From Rhizobium sp. CB3090 (GTDB taxonomy: Bacteria; Pseudomonadota; Alphaproteobacteria; Rhizobiales; Rhizobiaceae), in contig NZ_CP121663.1 in NCBI RefSeq assembly GCF_029714285.1, positions 992,001-1,056,000 of the forward strand: DNA of 64,000 nucleotides, read 5' to 3'. Under the pieces are notes generated by a model, which made no database searches, was not told where the DNA came from, and saw only the letters and a program-made list of their open reading frames with translations. This document shows positions 1 through 9,368 of the stretch, one piece after another (the first letter of the stretch is position 1; each line of letters begins with the position of its first letter). Position numbers and translations under genes: made by a program.

Positions 1-1
1 C

Positions 2-46
2 GACGTCACCTATGCGGTCGTCGATCCCCGCATCAAGGTGGGCTGA
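2..46 (+). CDS. C-terminus of DppB-type ABC permease (partial, left edge)
   Basis: Fourteen in-frame codons followed by TGA at 44-46. The last residues, [14 protein letters not shown], match the usual C-terminal end of DppB/OppB-family permeases (D-x-x-Y-x-x-x-DPRI). The next permease starts 2 bp later, which fits the normal dppB-dppC order. Only the tail is visible, so the assignment rests on this short motif and on context. Confidence 0.75.
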   Translation, partial: DVTYAVVDPRIKVG

Positions 47-48
47 CG

Positions 49-927
49 ATGTTTGCTCGCTCGACATTCCGCCGCAGCCCTGGGCCACTTGCCCGAGCAT
101 TCGAGCGCTTTCTGCTCAACCGCGCCGCCGTCGCCGGCATTTGCGTCGCCATTCCGATGCTGTTGCTGATCCTGTCCTATCCGGTGTGGTGGACGTTCCA
201 GCCGAACGATATCGATCTGCTCGCCATGAATAGCGGCCCGACGGCTACGCACTGGTTCGGAACCGACGGCGTCGGCCGCGATGTCTTCGCGCGTGTTCTG
301 GAAGGCGGACGGATTTCGCTACTTGTCGCCGCCGCATCAACTGTCCTCTCGGCGATCATCGGCTTCCTTTTTGGCGCCATTTCCGCGCTGGCAGGCCGGT
401 GGGCCGACGCGGTCTCGATGCGCTTCGTCGATCTGGTAATGACTCTGCCGCCCGTCATCTTCCTGCTGGTGCTCGCATCGATCGCCGGAACCGGCATCTG
501 GCCGACGGTGCTCGTCATCTCGCTGCTCTCCTGGCCGCTTCTTGCGCGCATGGTCCGCTCGCGGCTTCTGGAACTGCGCGAGCGCGATTTCGTCATGGCA
601 TCGCGCGGCATGGGCGCCGGCATTGGGCAGCTGCTGTTTCGCCACGGCCTGCCGAACGCGATCGACATTCTCGTGGTCTACGCGACGCTGCAGATCGCCA
701 ATGCCATCCTGCTGGAGGCCGGCCTTTCCTTCCTTGGTCTCGGCATCGCCCCGCCTGTCGCAAGCTGGGGCAATATGCTCAATGCCGCCCGCTCGACCGC
801 CGTTCTCGAACAATATCCCTGGCAATGGCTCTTTCCCGGCGGAGCGCTGATCCTTGCCGTGCTTGCAATCAACTTCATCGGCGATGGCCTCAGAGATGCC
901 TTCGACCCTCGTGCCGAACTGAACTGA
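49..927 (+). CDS. DppC-type ABC transporter permease
   Basis: Inner-membrane permease of the peptide/nickel/opine importer family, 292 aa, the usual DppC length. An N-terminal membrane segment (about 35-55) is followed by the family motif [20 protein letters not shown] (about 67-86) and five further membrane segments. The EAA-like loop that contacts the ATPase lies around 185-205 ([20 protein letters not shown]). It follows the upstream permease by 2 bp and precedes a DapA-family lyase by 19 bp, so it belongs to one operon with the genes up to 4786. The imported substrate is unknown. The two lyases suggest a small keto acid, amino acid or sugar-acid derivative rather than a peptide, which is inference. 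Confidence 0.9.
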   Translation: MFARSTFRRSPGPLARAFERFLLNRAAVAGICVAIPMLLLILSYPVWWTFQPNDIDLLAMNSGPTATHWFGTDGVGRDVFARVLEGGRISLLVAAASTVLSAIIGFLFGAISALAGRWADAVSMRFVDLVMTLPPVIFLLVLASIAGTGIWPTVLVISLLSWPLLARMVRSRLLELRERDFVMASRGMGAGIGQLLFRHGLPNAIDILVVYATLQIANAILLEAGLSFLGLGIAPPVASWGNMLNAARSTAVLEQYPWQWLFPGGALILAVLAINFIGDGLRDAFDPRAELN

Positions 928-946
928 CAATCGAAAGAAAGCGAAA

Positions 947-1864
947 ATGACCAAATTGAAGGGCGTCGTTCCCCCCGTCGTAACCCCGCTCAATCAGGAT
1001 TTCACCGTCGACTATCCGTCGTACACCCGTGTTCTCGAACATCTGATCGATGCCGGCTGCCATGGCGTGTTCGTGCTCGGCTCGACGAGCGAAGTTATCT
1101 TTCACGATGAAAAGACGCGGCGCGAGATCATCGAACATTCGGCAAAGGTGGTGAATGGCCGCGTGCCGCTCATCGTCGGCGTCATCGATCCGACGACCGA
1201 TCGGGTGATCGCGCATTCGAAGGTCGCAAAGGCCTCGGGCGCCGATGCAGTGGTGGTCACCGCACCTTTCTATACGGTCACAAGTCAGTCCGAGATCCTC
1301 GATCATTTCCGCTATATCAGGGATGCGGTAGACGTCCCGGTGGTTGCCTACGACATTCCGGTCTGCGTTCATGTGAAGCTGCAGCGGCAAACCGTCGTGA
1401 CGCTCGCCAAGGAAGGCACCATCATCGGCCTCAAGGATTCCAGCGGTGATGACGGTAATTTCCGCTATGCGCTGCTCGATCTCGCCGAACACAAGGACAT
1501 CTTCCTGATGACCGGCTCCGAGATAGTCGTCGACAATGCCCTGCTGATGGGCGCGCATGGCGTCGTTCCCGGCATCGCCAACGTCGATCCGCATGGCTAC
1601 GTGCGCCTCTGGGATGCCGCCCAGCGCGGCGATTGGGCGGCGGCGAAAAAGGAGCAGGAGCGCCTCTGCCGCCTCTTCGAAATCGTTTGGGTCGCCCAAG
1701 GCCGCGTCAGCGGCGGCGCATCGGGCATCGGCGCGTTCAAGGCCGCCATGCGCAGTCTGGGGATCATCGATACCGCCGTCATGCCGCGGCCGCGCGCTGC
1801 GCTGAACGAGGCTGAAACGGCCCGGATCGACGACATCCTGCGTGCAACCGGCCTTCTGAACTGA
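947..1864 (+). CDS. DapA/NanA-family lyase or dehydratase (paralogue 1)
   Basis: A 305-aa member of the class I aldolase-type TIM-barrel family that includes dihydrodipicolinate synthase, N-acetylneuraminate lyase and 2-keto-3-deoxy acid aldolases. The Schiff-base lysine is K163 in GLKDSSGD, the catalytic tyrosine is Y135 in VVAYDIP, and GSTSE (45-49) takes the place of the substrate-carboxylate loop, which in true DapA reads GTTGE. The altered loop and the location inside a Dpp-type importer operon argue for a catabolic enzyme rather than lysine biosynthesis. It lies between the permease and the ATPase genes. Reaction and substrate cannot be fixed from sequence. Confidence 0.85.
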   Translation: MTKLKGVVPPVVTPLNQDFTVDYPSYTRVLEHLIDAGCHGVFVLGSTSEVIFHDEKTRREIIEHSAKVVNGRVPLIVGVIDPTTDRVIAHSKVAKASGADAVVVTAPFYTVTSQSEILDHFRYIRDAVDVPVVAYDIPVCVHVKLQRQTVVTLAKEGTIIGLKDSSGDDGNFRYALLDLAEHKDIFLMTGSEIVVDNALLMGAHGVVPGIANVDPHGYVRLWDAAQRGDWAAAKKEQERLCRLFEIVWVAQGRVSGGASGIGAFKAAMRSLGIIDTAVMPRPRAALNEAETARIDDILRATGLLN

Positions 1865-1872
1865 GGCGCATA

Positions 1873-2889
1873 ATGGAGCCGACCGCCGATCCCGTTCTCG
1901 ATATCAAGGGGCTGCGAACGATCTTCCGCGTCCACGGCAGCGAGATCACGGCCGTCCACGATATCGACCTGACAGTTGCCGCCGGAGAAACCCTGGCGCT
2001 CGTCGGCGAATCCGGCTCCGGCAAATCCGTGACGAGCCTTTCCATAATGCGTTTGCTCACCCGCAATATCGGCAGGATCGCCGCGGGCAGCATTCGCCTG
2101 AAGACGAAGAACGGCGCGGTCCGCAATCTGGTCTCCCTTGAAGACGAAGCTATGCGCAGGATCAGGGGCGACGATATCGGCATGGTCTTTCAGGAGCCGA
2201 TGTCGAGCCTCAATCCCGTTTTCACGATCGGCGACCAGATATCGGAACCGATCCGCATTCATCGCGGCGCGGATCGGAAAGCGGCGATGAATGCGGCTGT
2301 CCAACTGCTCGACAGCGTCGGTATTCCGGATGCGAAGCGGCGCGCCCGTCAATATCCGCATGAGCTGTCGGGCGGCATGCGGCAGAGGGCAACGATCGCC
2401 ATGGCGCTCGCCTGCGAACCGACATTGCTGATTGCCGATGAGCCGACGACGGCGCTGGACGTGACGATCCAGGCACAGATTCTGGATCTGCTCCTCCGGC
2501 TGCAGCGCGAACGCGGCATGGCGATGCTGTTTATCACGCACAATCTCGGTGTCGTCGCGGAGATCGCCCACCGCGTTGCGGTCATGTATGCGGGGCGGAT
2601 CGTCGAAGAAGGACCGGTCGGCGTGGTCTTCAGCAATCCGCGCCATCCCTATACGACGGGCTTGCTGGCCTCCATGCCGCGTCTCGGCGATGCGGCGCGG
2701 ATGAAGCAGGCCGGCGAGAAGCTCGCCGCCATTCCGGGCGTGGTCCCGAGCCTGATGAATATGCCTGCCGGCTGCGCATTTTCCCCGCGCTGCAAATACG
2801 CAATCGATGCCTGCCGCGCAGCCGTTCCGGCGCTCGAAGAGGTCAGTTCGCAGCACCGCAGCCGCTGCATCAGATGGCGGGAGATATAG
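1873..2889 (+). CDS. DppD-type ABC transporter ATP-binding protein
   Basis: Cytoplasmic ATPase of 338 aa. Walker A GESGSGKS lies at about 43-50, Q-loop [12 protein letters not shown] near 110, signature LSGGMRQR near 165 and Walker [14 protein letters not shown] near 180-192. The C-terminal oligopeptide/dipeptide extension has the cysteine-rich segment [14 protein letters not shown], typical of DppD/OppD. It follows the lyase by 8 bp, and its stop codon directly abuts the start of the partner ATPase, so the pair is translationally linked and forms the heterodimeric motor of this importer. Confidence 0.92.
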   Translation: MEPTADPVLDIKGLRTIFRVHGSEITAVHDIDLTVAAGETLALVGESGSGKSVTSLSIMRLLTRNIGRIAAGSIRLKTKNGAVRNLVSLEDEAMRRIRGDDIGMVFQEPMSSLNPVFTIGDQISEPIRIHRGADRKAAMNAAVQLLDSVGIPDAKRRARQYPHELSGGMRQRATIAMALACEPTLLIADEPTTALDVTIQAQILDLLLRLQRERGMAMLFITHNLGVVAEIAHRVAVMYAGRIVEEGPVGVVFSNPRHPYTTGLLASMPRLGDAARMKQAGEKLAAIPGVVPSLMNMPAGCAFSPRCKYAIDACRAAVPALEEVSSQHRSRCIRWREI

Positions 2890-3843
2890 ATGAGCGCGCC
2901 ATTGCTCTCCGTTCGCGATCTTGGGAAACACTATACGTCTCGAGGTACCAAGCTGAACGTTCTTCAGGGCATCTCCTTCGATATAGGTAAGGGCGAGGTC
3001 GTCGGGCTTGTGGGCGAATCCGGCAGTGGAAAGACCACGATCGGACGTTCGGTCCTGCGCCTTGTGGAGCCGTCCGCCGGCAGCGTTCGCTTCGATGGCT
3101 TGGAGCTGACCACGCTTTCCGCCTCCGCGCTAAGACGCACGCGACCGCGCATGCAGTATATTTTTCAGGATCCCTTCGCCAGCCTCTCGCCGCGCATGAC
3201 AATCGGGGAGATTCTGACGGAAGGTCTAAAGATCCAGCGCATCGGAACCGGCAAAGAACGGCTTGAACGAGCGCGGTCCGCCCTCGCCCAAGTCGATCTG
3301 CCGACCGACGCGATCAATCGCTACGCGCATGAATTTTCAGGCGGTCAGCGCCAGCGCATCGGCATCGCCCGCGCCTTGACCTTGTCGCCCGAATTCATCG
3401 TGGCGGACGAGCCGGTCTCCGCGCTCGACGTTTCGATCCAGGCGCAGATCATCAATCTGCTGCGCGAATTGCAGATGCGCCTCGGCTTGACCATGCTGTT
3501 CATTTCGCATGATCTGGCCGTCGTCGAATATATCTGCGATCGGGTGATCGTGCTCTATCTCGGCCGCATCATGGAAATAGCGCCGAGTGCCGACCTCTAC
3601 GCCAGACCGCAGCACCCCTATACGCGTGCGCTGCTGTCGGCGATCCCTTCGACCGACCCAAACGTCCGGCGCAACCGCCAGATCCTCAAAGGCGACATAC
3701 CGAGCCCGGCCAATCCGCCGAGCGGCTGCGTCTTCCGTACGCGTTGTCCGCATGCATTGGACGCTTGCGGGAAGGCGGTTCCGGAGTTGAGAGAGGTCGC
3801 ACCGGGCCATTTCAAGGCCTGCATTCGCGATGATTTGAACTAA
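2890..3843 (+). CDS. DppF-type ABC transporter ATP-binding protein
   Basis: Second ATPase of the importer, 317 aa. Walker A GESGSGKTT lies near 42-50, Q-loop [16 protein letters not shown] near 95, signature FSGGQRQR near 155 and Walker B FIVADEPVSALDVS near 170-182. The C-terminal segment CVFRTRCPHALDAC is typical of the DppF/OppF extension. It starts immediately after the stop of the DppD-type gene and ends 10 bp before the second lyase. Together with the permeases it completes the transporter except for the binding protein, which presumably lies left of the window. Confidence 0.92.
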   Translation: MSAPLLSVRDLGKHYTSRGTKLNVLQGISFDIGKGEVVGLVGESGSGKTTIGRSVLRLVEPSAGSVRFDGLELTTLSASALRRTRPRMQYIFQDPFASLSPRMTIGEILTEGLKIQRIGTGKERLERARSALAQVDLPTDAINRYAHEFSGGQRQRIGIARALTLSPEFIVADEPVSALDVSIQAQIINLLRELQMRLGLTMLFISHDLAVVEYICDRVIVLYLGRIMEIAPSADLYARPQHPYTRALLSAIPSTDPNVRRNRQILKGDIPSPANPPSGCVFRTRCPHALDACGKAVPELREVAPGHFKACIRDDLN

Positions 3844-3853
3844 GAGACATAGA

Positions 3854-4786
3854 GTGACAGCAAACAAGCGGCATGCCATCGCCGGCAATTGGGCGAGCCT
3901 TCTCCTGCCGATCGGGGCGGACGACGACATCGAATTCGCAAAGCTCGGCGAAGAGATTGACATCCTGATCGCCGCCGGTGTCGACGGCATCTATTCGAAT
4001 GGCACGGCGGGGGAATTTCATAGTCAGACCGAAGGCGAGTTCGACCGCATTCAACTGATGTTGGCGCAACGATGCGTTAAGGCCGGCATGAACTTCGTCA
4101 TCGGCGCATGCCAGCCGGATGCCCACATTATGCTGGAACGGGTTCGCCGCGCAGCACTCCTGAAACCGCTGGCGATCCAGGTCATCCTGCCCGACTGGTG
4201 GCCCGTGACGGATCAGGAAGCGATCGATTTCCTGAGACGCGCTGTCGATGCGGCAAACGGCATACCGCTCATCCTCTACAACCCGCCGCATGCCAAACGT
4301 GTCCTGACGCCGGAAGAACTGGCTAGAATCTGCGCGGCGGCGCCAGGTGTCATCGGCGCAAAGATAGCTGACGGCGACGAGCAATGGTATGCGGAAGCAC
4401 GCAAGCACCTTTCCGCACTCTCACTCTTTGTCCCCGGTCACCATCTTGCAACCGGTATTATGGAGGGCGTTGCGGCGGGATCTTTTTCCAACGTCTGCTG
4501 TCTGAGCCCCCGCGGCGCGCAAGCATGGACCGCATCGATGCAAAACGACATTCATGCCGCACTCGATCTGGAGCGGCGAATTTGCAAGTTCATGGAAACG
4601 CACATCGCCCCGTATCGCCAGCGGTTGGGCTACTCGAACGCTGCGCTCGACAAGCTCCTCTGCGCCATCGGCAATTGGGGACCTGTCGGCACCCGGCTAC
4701 GGTGGCCGTACCGCTCGATCGACATGAGCGAGGCGGTTCGGCTCCGAGATATCGCCCGAATGGAACTCAGCGAACTTTTTGCGTAA
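3854..4786 (+). CDS. DapA-family lyase or dehydratase (paralogue 2)
   Basis: A second TIM-barrel lyase in the same operon, 310 aa, with a GTG start 10 bp after the upstream stop codon. K170 in GAKIADGDE is the likely Schiff-base lysine, Y142 in ILYNPPH the likely catalytic tyrosine, and NGTAGEFHS (49-57) the substrate loop, which retains the GTxGE form that paralogue 1 lacks. The two lyases are clearly different from each other. They may act in succession or on two forms of the same imported compound. It is the last gene of the operon; the convergent ribitol operon ends 33 bp away. Confidence 0.83.
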   Translation: MTANKRHAIAGNWASLLLPIGADDDIEFAKLGEEIDILIAAGVDGIYSNGTAGEFHSQTEGEFDRIQLMLAQRCVKAGMNFVIGACQPDAHIMLERVRRAALLKPLAIQVILPDWWPVTDQEAIDFLRRAVDAANGIPLILYNPPHAKRVLTPEELARICAAAPGVIGAKIADGDEQWYAEARKHLSALSLFVPGHHLATGIMEGVAAGSFSNVCCLSPRGAQAWTASMQNDIHAALDLERRICKFMETHIAPYRQRLGYSNAALDKLLCAIGNWGPVGTRLRWPYRSIDMSEAVRLRDIARMELSELFA

Positions 4787-4819
4787 CCGGGGCAATTGGT
4801 GGTGCTCAAGCGGTAGCGC

Positions 4820-6451
4820 TCATGCGCCGGCGGCGGAGAACCTACGGATTTCCCGATCCGCGGACTGCAGCAGCTCGAAAGCGCGATAACGCCTCTCATG
4901 GAGCGCCCCGATAGCGCCACCTGCAGGAGAGAAGACTGTCGAGAGACTCGACATCGCCTTCATCGCCTGCAGCAGCGAAGAATGACATCCTGCGGCAACG
5001 GCCCCTAGCATCGCCGCACCCAGAAGAACGGGCTCATCGGTATTGGCGATGGCGACTGGGACATTCGTAGCATCGGCCAAAAGCTGCCGCACGAGATTGC
5101 TTTGGGCGGCACCGCCGCTCGCAATGATCGTACCGATCTCGATACCGTCTCGTGACAAGGTCTCCAAAAGCTGTCTCAGGCCATAGCCGATACCGCAGAG
5201 ACCGGCGATATAAAGCGAAATCAGGTCGGCGATCTCGATCTCAAGTCCGACGCCGGCGATCACCGCGCGGGCATCGGGATCGGCATGGGGTGACCGGTTT
5301 CCGAGAAATTCCGGAACAACATGGATCAACCCTGCAAGCTCGACGGCCCGCCCCAAATCGGGAGACAATTCGGTGGCCTGACGGTCAAGCCATGCGACGA
5401 GGGAGAGACCTTCCATCTCCGCCTTGGCGCGCGCTTCGGCAGATGCGGGATGCATCGTGACGAGATGGTCGATAGCGGCTCCAGCGGCCGATTGTCCGCC
5501 TTCCGTCAGCCAGAGGCCTGGTATCATCGCCGAGTAATATGGTCCCCATACGCCGCCGACAAAGATCGGATTGTTACTCGAGGCCATCGAACAGGCCGAC
5601 GTGCCGAAGACGTAAGCGAGCCTGTTTTGCACTGCCGATCCGTCCGCCCCATCCCCTCCAAGCGTGCCGACGCCGCCGGCATGGGCGTCGATCAAGGCCG
5701 CTCCGACAGAGGTTCCGATCGGCAACCTCAGATCGGCGGCGGCCGCCTCGGTCAGCCCATTCGCCAGCGCCGTACCGGGTTCGACAATGTCCCTGCCTAT
5801 TCTCGAAAAGCCTTCCGCCGCCAGCTCTTTCAGGCCGATTGCCTCAAAATAGGCCGCATCCCAGCGTTTCTCATGGGCAAGATAGGTCCACTTACAGGTG
5901 ACCGTGCAGACCGATCGGCTGAGCGAGCCGGTCGCACGCCAGGTCAGATAGTCGGCAAGGTCGAAGAAGTGATCGGCGGCGGCAAAGGATTGCGGCAGGT
6001 TGCGCTTCAGCCAGAGAAGCTTCGGCGTTTCCATCTCCGGCGAGATAGTGCCTCCGACGTAACGCAGAACATCGTGATTGCCGCTGTTGATTTCAGCCGC
6101 CTCGCCGGCTGCACGATGATCCATCCAGACGATGATGTTGCGATCCGGATCACCGGAGGGACCGACAGCCACCGGCGCACCGTCAGCTTTGACGGCGACG
6201 AGGGAACAGGTCGCGTCGAATCCCACCCCGGCGGCCGCCGAGACCGGGATTCCGGCCGAGGCGACGGCTTCCCTCACACTGGCGCATACCGCTTTCCATA
6301 TCTGTTCGCTGGATTGCTCGACGATGCTGCCGGCCTCATGCCAGATCGTGATCGGGCGTTTTGCCGAAGCCAGCAGCTTGCCATTCTCGGTGAAGACCCC
6401 CGCCCGGGCGCTGCCTGTACCGACGTCGACACCGATGAAATATTGCGTCAT
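4820..6451 (-). CDS. rbtK: FGGY-family D-ribulokinase
   Basis: Sugar kinase of 543 aa that would phosphorylate D-ribulose to D-ribulose 5-phosphate with ATP. The N-terminal ATPase fold starts at IGVDVGTGSARAG (6-18). VWMDHRAAGEA, the HFFDLADYLTWRATG segment and CKWTYLAHE are the hallmarks of the pentulokinase branch that includes human FGGY, and GGAAQS near 440 is the C-terminal nucleotide-binding loop. The neighbouring ribitol dehydrogenase produces exactly this substrate. It is the last gene of the minus-strand ribitol operon; its start lies 2 bp after the dehydrogenase stop codon. The symbol follows Klebsiella rbtK by role, not by close sequence. Confidence 0.85.
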   Translation of the reverse strand: MTQYFIGVDVGTGSARAGVFTENGKLLASAKRPITIWHEAGSIVEQSSEQIWKAVCASVREAVASAGIPVSAAAGVGFDATCSLVAVKADGAPVAVGPSGDPDRNIIVWMDHRAAGEAAEINSGNHDVLRYVGGTISPEMETPKLLWLKRNLPQSFAAADHFFDLADYLTWRATGSLSRSVCTVTCKWTYLAHEKRWDAAYFEAIGLKELAAEGFSRIGRDIVEPGTALANGLTEAAAADLRLPIGTSVGAALIDAHAGGVGTLGGDGADGSAVQNRLAYVFGTSACSMASSNNPIFVGGVWGPYYSAMIPGLWLTEGGQSAAGAAIDHLVTMHPASAEARAKAEMEGLSLVAWLDRQATELSPDLGRAVELAGLIHVVPEFLGNRSPHADPDARAVIAGVGLEIEIADLISLYIAGLCGIGYGLRQLLETLSRDGIEIGTIIASGGAAQSNLVRQLLADATNVPVAIANTDEPVLLGAAMLGAVAAGCHSSLLQAMKAMSSLSTVFSPAGGAIGALHERRYRAFELLQSADREIRRFSAAGA

Positions 6452-6453
6452 TT

Positions 6454-7182
6454 CTAGAGGTCCGTGCTGTTCGGAAGGATGACGAGGTCGCGGATCGTGA
6501 CATTACGCGGCCTGGACAACATGAACAACACCGCGTCCGCCACCTCCGTCGCTTCCATCAATCCGCCCGCCGCGATCGTTTCATCGAGCTTCGCTTTCGG
6601 CCAGTCGCTGATCAGAGCCGTCACCACCGGGCCGGGAGCGACCGCTCCAACGCGAATGCCATGTTTCGCGACCTGCCTTCGCACGGTATGGACGAAGGCC
6701 TGCACTGCATGTTTGGAGGCCGTGTAGATCGGCTCCCACACGACGGGAACCAGGCCGGCGATAGAACTGGTCATGATGATATCGCCGGTCTTTCTCTCCA
6801 CCATATGGGGCAACACTGCCTGCACTGATCTGAACGCCGCATTGATGTTCAGGTTCAGCATCCGATCCCAGGCATCGGGATCACCATCAACGACCTCACC
6901 GCCGATATAAGAGCCGGCATTGGCGTGAAAGATGTCGAGCTTTCCGAACCTTTTCAAAATCTGCGGCATCATCGTTGCGACACTGGCAGGATCGGTGAGG
7001 TCCACGACCAGAGGAAAAGCCTCCGGGCCAAGCTCGGAACACAGGTTCCTCAGAGATTCCCCGGCCCTGTCGATCAGGGCGACGCTCACGCCCTCCTGCA
7101 ACAATGATTTGGCGCATTCAAGACCGATCCCCGAGGCGGCTCCGGTAATGGCTGCGACCTTTCCAGAAAGTTCCTGTCTCAT
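6454..7182 (-). CDS. rbtD: ribitol 2-dehydrogenase (SDR family)
   Basis: NAD-dependent short-chain dehydrogenase, 242 aa, oxidising ribitol to D-ribulose. The cofactor motif is TGAASGIG (about 14-21), with NAG (about 89-91), catalytic Ser in the SSIAGLVP segment and YTASKHA as the YxxxK pair. The order of segments such as [18 protein letters not shown] and [12 protein letters not shown] closely follows the Klebsiella ribitol dehydrogenase as I remember it, which makes this a specific call rather than a generic SDR. A purine-rich GGAATG stretch precedes the start. It sits between the sugar permease and the ribulokinase in one operon. Confidence 0.9.
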   Translation of the reverse strand: MRQELSGKVAAITGAASGIGLECAKSLLQEGVSVALIDRAGESLRNLCSELGPEAFPLVVDLTDPASVATMMPQILKRFGKLDIFHANAGSYIGGEVVDGDPDAWDRMLNLNINAAFRSVQAVLPHMVERKTGDIIMTSSIAGLVPVVWEPIYTASKHAVQAFVHTVRRQVAKHGIRVGAVAPGPVVTALISDWPKAKLDETIAAGGLMEATEVADAVLFMLSRPRNVTIRDLVILPNSTDL

Positions 7183-7207
7183 ATCATTCCTTACCTTGGT
7201 CGTTATA

Positions 7208-8458
7208 TCAGGCCCGGCCGTGCGAAACGCGCGACCGGCGTGCCAGGGAGTCGACGATGACGGCTATAGCGAGGACCGCGCCGGTGATCATGTAGCGAAG
7301 GGCCGAGGACAGATCGAGCATCGTCAGCCCGCTCGCGATAGACTGGATGACGATGATGCCGAGCAGCGCCGAATACGCGCTGCCGCGGCCACCGAAGAGG
7401 CTCGTTCCGCCGATGACGGCGGCTGCAATCGCATTCAGATTGACGTCGCCCGTACCCGCCTGCTGGCTCGCCGATGCGAGACGGGCCGCCGCGAGCACGC
7501 CGCCGAGTGCTGCGAACATCGCGCAAAGAACGAAGGCGCTCGTGTAGATGCGCCGGACGTTGATGCCCGCGCGGCGCGCCGCCTCACGATTGCCGCCGAC
7601 GGCGGCCATCGAACGTCCCCATTGGGTCCGCGTCAGTGCATAGTTCATGACGATGGCCAGGGCGGCGAAGAGTGCAAACATCCACGGGATGCCGCGATCC
7701 TGATTGAGATAGAAGGCGACGAATTCGAGCGCGACGCTGATCGCAACGGCGCGTGCTACCAAGCCGCCGATGGACCGGGAGGAGAGATTGGCCTCGCGGC
7801 GGCGGAGAGCCGCGCGATAGCCTGTCACCAGCATCACGATACCGGGAAGCAGCGCAAAGACATAGGCGAGCGGCCGCGGGATGACCATGAGCTGGCCGAA
7901 ATTCACGATGGACGACCCATAGGGCAGGTTGATCGAACCCGTGGCGCCAAGCAGATAGAGCTGCATGCCGAGCACCGCCAGCAGGCCCGCCAGCGTCGAA
8001 ACGAAGCTCGGCATTCCCAGTCGGTTGAAAAGCAATGCGTAGAGCGATCCGATCAATCCGCCGACGAGGAGCGCGGCGATAACGGCAACGGCCACCGGCC
8101 AACCCTCGTTGACCCAGAGCATGCCGACCATGGCGGAGGCAAAGCCGCTGATCGAGCCGACGGATAGATCGATTTCGCCTACCATCAGGACGCAGACGAT
8201 TCCGAGCGAGATGACGCCGACCGTCGATGCATCGAAGAGAAGATTGGCGAGGTTGTTGCTCGAAAGGAACGTCGGATTGAGAGTACCGAAGACTGTCCAG
8301 ATGATGATCAGGCCAACGACCACCGGCAGCGAGCCAAGATCGCCGGAGCGCACTTTGTCGATCGACGAACGGATCGTGCCGCCAAGACCGGCTTGGTGTT
8401 TGACGCGAATATCGCTGCGGTCGAGGAGCGTTCCCGCCTGTTTGATGTCGCTGGTCAT
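7208..8458 (-). CDS. ribitol ABC importer permease (RbsC/XylH type)
   Basis: Integral membrane permease of the CUT2 carbohydrate uptake family, 416 aa, with about ten hydrophobic segments. The family signature GGISLFGG-type loop appears as [20 protein letters not shown] near 355-374, with [13 protein letters not shown] near 105-117. It overlaps the ATPase gene by 4 bp (ATGA), showing translational coupling, and is followed 25 bp later by the dehydrogenase. Assigned to ribitol because every catabolic gene of the operon points to that sugar alcohol; transport specificity itself is inferred. Confidence 0.88.
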   Translation of the reverse strand: MTSDIKQAGTLLDRSDIRVKHQAGLGGTIRSSIDKVRSGDLGSLPVVVGLIIIWTVFGTLNPTFLSSNNLANLLFDASTVGVISLGIVCVLMVGEIDLSVGSISGFASAMVGMLWVNEGWPVAVAVIAALLVGGLIGSLYALLFNRLGMPSFVSTLAGLLAVLGMQLYLLGATGSINLPYGSSIVNFGQLMVIPRPLAYVFALLPGIVMLVTGYRAALRRREANLSSRSIGGLVARAVAISVALEFVAFYLNQDRGIPWMFALFAALAIVMNYALTRTQWGRSMAAVGGNREAARRAGINVRRIYTSAFVLCAMFAALGGVLAAARLASASQQAGTGDVNLNAIAAAVIGGTSLFGGRGSAYSALLGIIVIQSIASGLTMLDLSSALRYMITGAVLAIAVIVDSLARRSRVSHGRA

Positions 8459-9276
8459 ATCTGACCCTCCTGCCCTAATTGCTGCTGCGCCTGACGGCGC
8501 CCGGCACGGCGCGAAACTGCATTTTCGCTGGCGCCGGTGATGGCACTGACGAGTTCCTGATTGGACGCATCGGGATAGAAAATTCCATTGTTTCGGCCGA
8601 GCCTCAACACGACGATACGATCCGCCACGGCCCGGACGTCTTCCATATTGTGGCTGATCATGACGACTCCGAGTCCACGGTCGCGAACGCGCTCGATCAG
8701 ATTCAGAACTTCGGCTGTCTGAGCGACGCCGAGAGCTGCCGTGGGCTCGTCGAGCAGGATGAGTTTCGGCTCCAGAAGCAGCGACCGCGCGATCGCAACT
8801 GTCTGACGCTGCCCGCCGGAGAGCGATGCGATCGGAATGCGGACACTCGGAATGCGCGCCGAAAGCTCGTTCAGCAGCGTCCAGGCGCGAACCTCCATCG
8901 CGGTCTCGTCAAGTTTCATGGGGCTGAGTTCTCGCCCGAGAAATATATTGGCGACGACATCCAGGTTTTCGCAGAGCGCCAGATCCTGGAAAACGGTGGC
9001 GATGCCCAGATGCAGGGCGGTGCTCGGGTCGCTCAACGTCACCTTCGAGCCGCGAAAGTTGATCGTGCCGGCACTCGGCTGGTGAACGCCGGCAAGAATC
9101 TTGACGAGCGTCGACTTGCCGGCACCGTTATCGCCCACGAGAGCGACGACTTCGCCCGCATGCACGTCGAGATCGATATCGGTCAGCGCCGACACCGCGC
9201 CGAAATGTTTGGAGATGCCTCGCAGGCTGAGCACCAACTCGCCTGTCGCGGCTGTTTGGTCGGGAGCATCAGTCAT
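8455..9276 (-). CDS. ribitol ABC importer ATP-binding protein
   Basis: A 273-aa ATPase with one nucleotide-binding domain: Walker A GDNGAGKST near 47-55, signature LSGGQRQT near 154 and Walker B LILLDEPTAALGV near 172-184. Most CUT2 systems (RbsA, XylG) carry two fused domains in about 500 aa, so this transporter must use a homodimer of the short form, as in the FrcA-type systems of rhizobia. The stop overlaps the permease start by 4 bp. A strong hairpin separates it from the binding-protein gene upstream. Confidence 0.88.
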   Translation of the reverse strand: MTDAPDQTAATGELVLSLRGISKHFGAVSALTDIDLDVHAGEVVALVGDNGAGKSTLVKILAGVHQPSAGTINFRGSKVTLSDPSTALHLGIATVFQDLALCENLDVVANIFLGRELSPMKLDETAMEVRAWTLLNELSARIPSVRIPIASLSGGQRQTVAIARSLLLEPKLILLDEPTAALGVAQTAEVLNLIERVRDRGLGVVMISHNMEDVRAVADRIVVLRLGRNNGIFYPDASNQELVSAITGASENAVSRRAGRRQAQQQLGQEGQI

Positions 9277-9321
9277 ATGTCGCGAGCCTTTCTATATGTA
9301 TGGAGCAGGATAGGTTCCCGG

Positions 9322-9351
9322 TTCCCCGGCCGCCCTGGAGCGGCCGGGGAA
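9322..9351 (-). other. intercistronic hairpin between binding protein and ATPase genes
   Basis: A perfect 12-bp inverted repeat (arms TTCCCCGGCCGC and GCGGCCGGGGAA) with a 6-base loop. It starts 18 bp after the stop of the binding-protein gene and lies 46 bp before the ATPase start. No T-run follows on the minus strand, so it is better read as a processing or 3'-end stabilising element that lets the binding protein be made in excess than as a full terminator. Confidence 0.7.
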
Positions 9352-9368
9352 TTTGGCGGGAGGATGGG

